The notes below the pieces were generated by a model. The model searched no databases, was not told the DNA's origin, and saw only the letters and a program-made list of their open reading frames with translations. From assembly GCF_000300195.1 (NCBI RefSeq), contig NZ_AMQH01000011.1, positions 1-64,000 on the forward strand: DNA of 64,000 nt, in the 5' to 3' direction. The position numbers were made by a program, and so were the translations under genes. Positions within the stretch are counted from its first letter, which is position 1. Each line of letters starts with the position of its first letter. Below, piece by piece: positions 61,577 to 64,000 of the stretch. Origin of the DNA: Clostridium tunisiense TJ. Lineage in GTDB: Bacteria > Bacillota > Clostridia > Clostridiales > Clostridiaceae.

Positions 61577-62024
61577 ATTTTTCTACGAACTTAACAATAC
61601 TGTTGTTAATATCCACTTCAGAAAAAGCTACTATGGTTTGTGTTGTAGCATATTCAGAAACACTATTTATAAAATCTTCTATTTCATTTAGCTCACCAAC
61701 TGATAACTTAACTAAAAAACACCCATCCCCAGCAATCCTATAACACCATTCACTTCTTTTATAATCCTTGATAAACCTCTTAAATCTTTCATAGCCTCCA
61801 TTTTTCATGGTAACCTTGATTATGCAGTCTATAGATAATCCTAGCTTCTTTTTGTTTACTTTGATTGTGTATCCTTCAATTATGCCTTCATCCTCAAGTT
61901 TTCTAACCCGCTCAGTAACTGACGGTGGTGATAGGTTAATTCTTTTTGCTAACTCCCTTATAGATAATCTACTATCCTCTTGTAGTTCCTTCAAAATTAG
62001 CATATCAATTTCATCAAATTTCAT
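61575..62024 (-). CDS. Lrp/AsnC-family regulator
   Basis: 149 residues. N-terminal helix-turn-helix (ILKELQEDSRLSIRELAKRINLSPPSVTERVRKLEDEGII) followed by the RAM effector domain (CYRIAGDGCFLVKLSVGELNEIEDFINSV). Members respond to amino acids or related ligands. ATG follows AGGAGAATAAATTACAA. It diverges from the AhpD-like gene, which makes that gene the first candidate target. Its stop codon lies within a bidirectional terminator. Confidence 0.9.
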   Translation of the reverse strand: MKFDEIDMLILKELQEDSRLSIRELAKRINLSPPSVTERVRKLEDEGIIEGYTIKVNKKKLGLSIDCIIKVTMKNGGYERFKRFIKDYKRSEWCYRIAGDGCFLVKLSVGELNEIEDFINSVSEYATTQTIVAFSEVDINNSIVKFVEK

Positions 62025-62185
62025 TTGTAATTTATTCTCCTAAAATTTATTTTACTTGATATATTTATTTTTAAATTATATTCTACTTGAAATACAATAT
62101 TATTTCCATAGCAACTATAATTTTATTATAGGTTAGCAAAATTAAGATTTGCCTTTTACATGAAACTGTATTGATTTTTTTAATT

Positions 62186-62208
62186 CTACAAAATATTTGT
62201 AGGATAAT
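62186..62208 (+). promoter_or_regulatory. Palindrome and -10 box upstream of the AhpD-like gene
   Basis: CTACAAA-ATA-TTTGTAG (62186-62202) is a perfect 7-3-7 palindrome directly followed by GATAAT (62203-62208), a possible -10 box. An operator there would block RNA polymerase. No good -35 box. The 341-base gap 62025-62365 holds no gene. Confidence 0.5.
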
Positions 62209-62365
62209 ATGGTCTTAATTTTGAAGCCCATGGAAAAACTTTATAAGTTATACCGTTATAGTGACAATGTTCACTTAGAAGTTATGTTAACTATCTTTGA
62301 GTTAATTTTTATCGAAGTACTCTTAGAAAATTAATTATTCATATGTCTATTTAAGGAGGATTATC

Positions 62366-62794
62366 ATGGCAAGAATAAATTATTCACAAGAAGGATTAAC
62401 ACCTTTTCAACAATTGTTAGGACATAATAAAAATATACTTGAAAATTGGTCAGCTTTAGAAGAATGTTTTTTTAAAAGTAACACCTTTAGCTCTCAGTTA
62501 AAAGAAGAGGTACGACGTACCCTTGCCTTTAATAATGGCTGTGAGTATTGTATGGCTAAGGGTAAGCCTTCAGACGGTATAACGGACTCTAAAATTATTA
62601 TAGCTACTAAAATTGCAGATATAATTTCAAGAAGTTCTATTATCGATGATGAAGCCTTTCATTCATTAAAATCTCAATTTAGTGATGAAGAAATCTCTGA
62701 ACTTCTAGCTTTTATATGTTTTATAACAGCTTCTCAAAAATTTGGAGCATCACTGGATTTGAAGCCAAGCTACCAACTTGAATTTTTAAAATAG
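62366..62794 (+). CDS. AhpD/carboxymuconolactone decarboxylase-like protein
   Basis: 142 residues of the AhpD-like fold. The redox motif is CEYC (Cys59 and Cys62) within FNNGCEYCMAKGKPS, which in AhpD reduces partner peroxidases, and the helices before and after fit the family (LLGHNKNILENWSALEECFFKS). Likely a peroxide-related or alkylhydroperoxidase-type disulfide reductase; the partner is unknown. ATG follows AAGGAGGATTATC. It is divergent from the Lrp-family gene. Confidence 0.85.
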   Translation: MARINYSQEGLTPFQQLLGHNKNILENWSALEECFFKSNTFSSQLKEEVRRTLAFNNGCEYCMAKGKPSDGITDSKIIIATKIADIISRSSIIDDEAFHSLKSQFSDEEISELLAFICFITASQKFGASLDLKPSYQLEFLK

Positions 62795-62861
62795 TAACCT
62801 ATGTAGCCTAGCCTTAGGTTATAAAAATGTTATAAACACTTCCATATTTTTCCTAACACAA

Positions 62862-62894
62862 AAAGCTACCACTCTAAATTTGAGTAGTAGCTTT
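62862..62894. terminator. Bidirectional terminator
   Basis: AAAGCTACCACTC (62862-62874) pairs with GAGTAGTAGCTTT (62882-62894), with one mismatch that becomes a G-T pair on the minus strand, where TTTTTG follows. The flanking genes converge. Confidence 0.82.
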
Positions 62895-62898
62895 CATC

Positions 62899-63168
62899 TT
62901 ATGAACTTTTTTTATATACAATTCTCTTAATACTTTCAACTGAAAGATAATATTCTTCTGCTAAATCTTTAATCTTACATCCACTGCAATATTTATTGTA
63001 TATATCTTCATTTCTCTTTCTTATATACTCACGATTACCTGAGCTCTCTCCCCACTTTTTTCGTGTATTTGGTGGAGATGGAATATAAATATATTCACCT
63101 TGAATATACTTTTGAATTTCCTTAATTAAATTATCAGGTAAAACACTTTCAACTTTTACATATTTCAC
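62899..63168 (-). CDS. CD3324-type small DNA-binding protein (Mor-like)
   Basis: 89 residues. It begins MKYVKVESVLPDNLIKEIQKYIQGEYIYIPSPP and ends with a helix-turn-helix (KDLAEEYYLSVESIKRIVYK), the plan of the CD3324/Mor-activator-like family common in clostridia. KKWGESSGNREYIRKRNEDIYNKY is also typical. ATG follows AGGAGCTGAGCTTTGTGA. Function is unknown beyond probable DNA binding. Monocistronic. Confidence 0.82.
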   Translation of the reverse strand: MKYVKVESVLPDNLIKEIQKYIQGEYIYIPSPPNTRKKWGESSGNREYIRKRNEDIYNKYCSGCKIKDLAEEYYLSVESIKRIVYKKSS

Positions 63169-63318
63169 AAAGCTCAGCTCCTTAAATCTTTATTTAAATT
63201 AAGGAAACAAAGCCCGTAAAGGTATTAATTTTACTTAGGCATTTTCAAAAACAAATAAATCAGTATCTTCATTTATTTTATTTATACTTAGAAATATGCT
63301 TTAGTAAGAGCGACTATA

Positions 63319-63414
63319 TTACTTGTCTCTGTGCAAATTGCCGCCAAAAGTCATACCTACAGACTTTGCACAGAGTATTTTGAGTTGTTCCTTTACAGCT
63401 AATTCAAATCTCAT
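63319..63414 (-). CDS. Small ORF of 31 residues with a strong ribosome binding site
   Basis: ATG at 63412-63414 is preceded by TTGGAGGTGATAAA, one of the best binding sites in the window. The product starts MRFELAVKEQLKILCAKSVG and ends MTFGGNLHRDK. The second half of the gene lies in a 10-bp perfect inverted repeat (CTCTGTGCAA at 63327-63336 with TTGCACAGAG at 63366-63375), so the DNA could also fold as RNA. No match to a family I know. It may be a true small protein, a leader peptide or a remnant. Confidence 0.45.
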   Translation of the reverse strand: MRFELAVKEQLKILCAKSVGMTFGGNLHRDK

Positions 63415-63537
63415 TTTATCACCTCCAATAAATCTTATAGTAAATTATAAGAACAGCCTCCTACATATATGCATAAAATGTATTGATAATTGTCAAATAT
63501 CAACATCTTTCTCAAATCAATACTAGGAGGTATTTTA

Positions 63538-63921
63538 ATGCTAAAAAACTACCCTTACGAGTACTACTCAGAAGGCTTTCGAGCAGACTATCGAATAACT
63601 ATTAAGCCAAACGAAAAGCGCCTTTATTTGATAAAAGACAATAAAATATTTAAATCCTACCCAATAGCTACTGGCAAACCCTCAACTCCTACTCCTATAG
63701 GCACCTTTAAAATTGAAAATGCAGCTATAAATCCTGGTGGCCCCTTTGGAGTGAGATGGCTAGGTCTAGATGCCCCCTATGGCGATTACGGAATACATGG
63801 AACTAACAACCCCTCTTCCATAGGGAAATCCGTATCTAACGGTTGTATTCGGATGTATAATAAAGATATTCTTGATTTAGTTAAATATGTATGGATAGGT
63901 ACTGTTGTAAAAATAGTTTAA
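63538..63921 (+). CDS. Small L,D-transpeptidase (YkuD domain)
   Basis: The start is ATG at 63538, six bases after TAGGAGGT; the open frame upstream lacks a site. The 127-residue protein is almost only the YkuD catalytic domain: KRLYLIKDNKIFKSYPIATG, TPTPIGTFKI, GIHGTN with His87 and SVSNGCIRM with nucleophile Cys103. This enzyme class links peptidoglycan stems or attaches proteins. There is no signal peptide, LysM or anchor, which is unusual for an enzyme working outside; small forms of this kind are common in clostridia, perhaps released in spore formation. Confidence 0.9.
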   Translation: MLKNYPYEYYSEGFRADYRITIKPNEKRLYLIKDNKIFKSYPIATGKPSTPTPIGTFKIENAAINPGGPFGVRWLGLDAPYGDYGIHGTNNPSSIGKSVSNGCIRMYNKDILDLVKYVWIGTVVKIV

Positions 63922-63946
63922 TAATTATCCACACAAAATTCATGCT

Positions 63947-64000
63947 ATTATTTACTTATAGGGAACAAAAGTTAATGCTTAACTATGGGTGAACCAGCAA
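63947..64000 (-). repeat. Possible further R1 copy, cut by the window edge
   Basis: TTATAGGGAAC followed by AAAG, AGTTAATGCTTAACT and GGTGAACC resembles the 3' part of R1 read on the minus strand (compare 35733-35790). The loop motif is only partly conserved and the rest is outside the window. Confidence 0.35.

Noticed and set aside
63429..63480. A nine-residue leader-like ORF (MHICRRLFL) upstream of the 31-residue ORF
   Set aside because: Too short to support, and the ribosome binding sequence lies inside it rather than before it.
1..64000. CRISPR array, prophage, transposon, tRNA or rRNA genes
   Set aside because: No regularly spaced direct repeats, no integrase, transposase or phage structural genes, and no tRNA cloverleaf or rRNA sequence could be recognised.

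Overview
The window looks like a chromosomal stretch from a low-GC, Gram-positive anaerobe of the genus Clostridium or a close relative. Evidence is the very AT-rich DNA, strong GGAGG-type ribosome binding sites, several likely TTG starts, a HydE maturase for [FeFe]-hydrogenase, a BceRS-BceAB-type module, a DUF438/hemerythrin protein, and a CD3324-type small regulator. About 85-90% of genes are on the minus strand, so minus is probably the leading strand here. I see no rRNA, tRNA, prophage, transposase or CRISPR array.

Layout. 0-5.2 kb: a CAP-domain tail, a UDG-fold protein, a PiT phosphate transporter with its DUF47 partner, and adenosine deaminase behind a complete adenine riboswitch (promoter, aptamer and terminator all visible). 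5.2-9.8 kb: a P-loop protein and a YdjG/YdjH/YdjI-like set (zinc-ribbon membrane protein, TPM protein, SPFH protein with four C-terminal zinc ribbons). 10-19 kb: an unknown beta-propeller protein, HydE, two regulators, and a mazG-gpsA-Asp-box-yhhN run. 19-25.7 kb: Nudix, a heterodimeric ABC exporter, a DeoR regulator and two acetyltransferases. 26-30.7 kb: a five-gene NAD operon (nrtR-like regulator, short prs, nicotinamidase, NAMPT, nadE) with a consensus promoter overlapped by a 21-bp palindrome. 30.8-38.4 kb: an orphan oligopeptide-binding lipoprotein, BceAB-like transporter with BceRS-like two-component system, and a cyclase. 38.5-48 kb: small enzymes, a DUF438/hemerythrin/PAS protein behind a Crp/Fnr-type box, and an ABC-2 transporter. 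48-55.6 kb: nicotinate phosphoribosyltransferase downstream of a NitT/TauT-type ABC transporter, a deacetylase, a beta-lactamase-fold hydrolase and a second NrtR-like protein. 55.9-64 kb: acetyltransferases, RluF-type pseudouridine synthase, YoaK, an XRE-TPR regulator, an Lrp/AhpD pair and a small L,D-transpeptidase.

Two themes link distant parts. First, NAD metabolism: both nicotinamide routes (NAMPT, and nicotinamidase plus PncB), PRPP supply, NadE and two NrtR-like Nudix proteins, one with a degraded and one with an intact Nudix box. Second, two families of short, non-coding, foldable interspersed repeats that I do not recognise: R1 (about 100-115 bp, three good copies plus weaker ones) and R2 (about 113 bp, two good copies sharing a 41-base core with one difference). 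One R1 and one R2 copy stand back to back at 54.3-54.55 kb. These are the best candidates for something undescribed. All assignments rest on reading the sequence without database searches.
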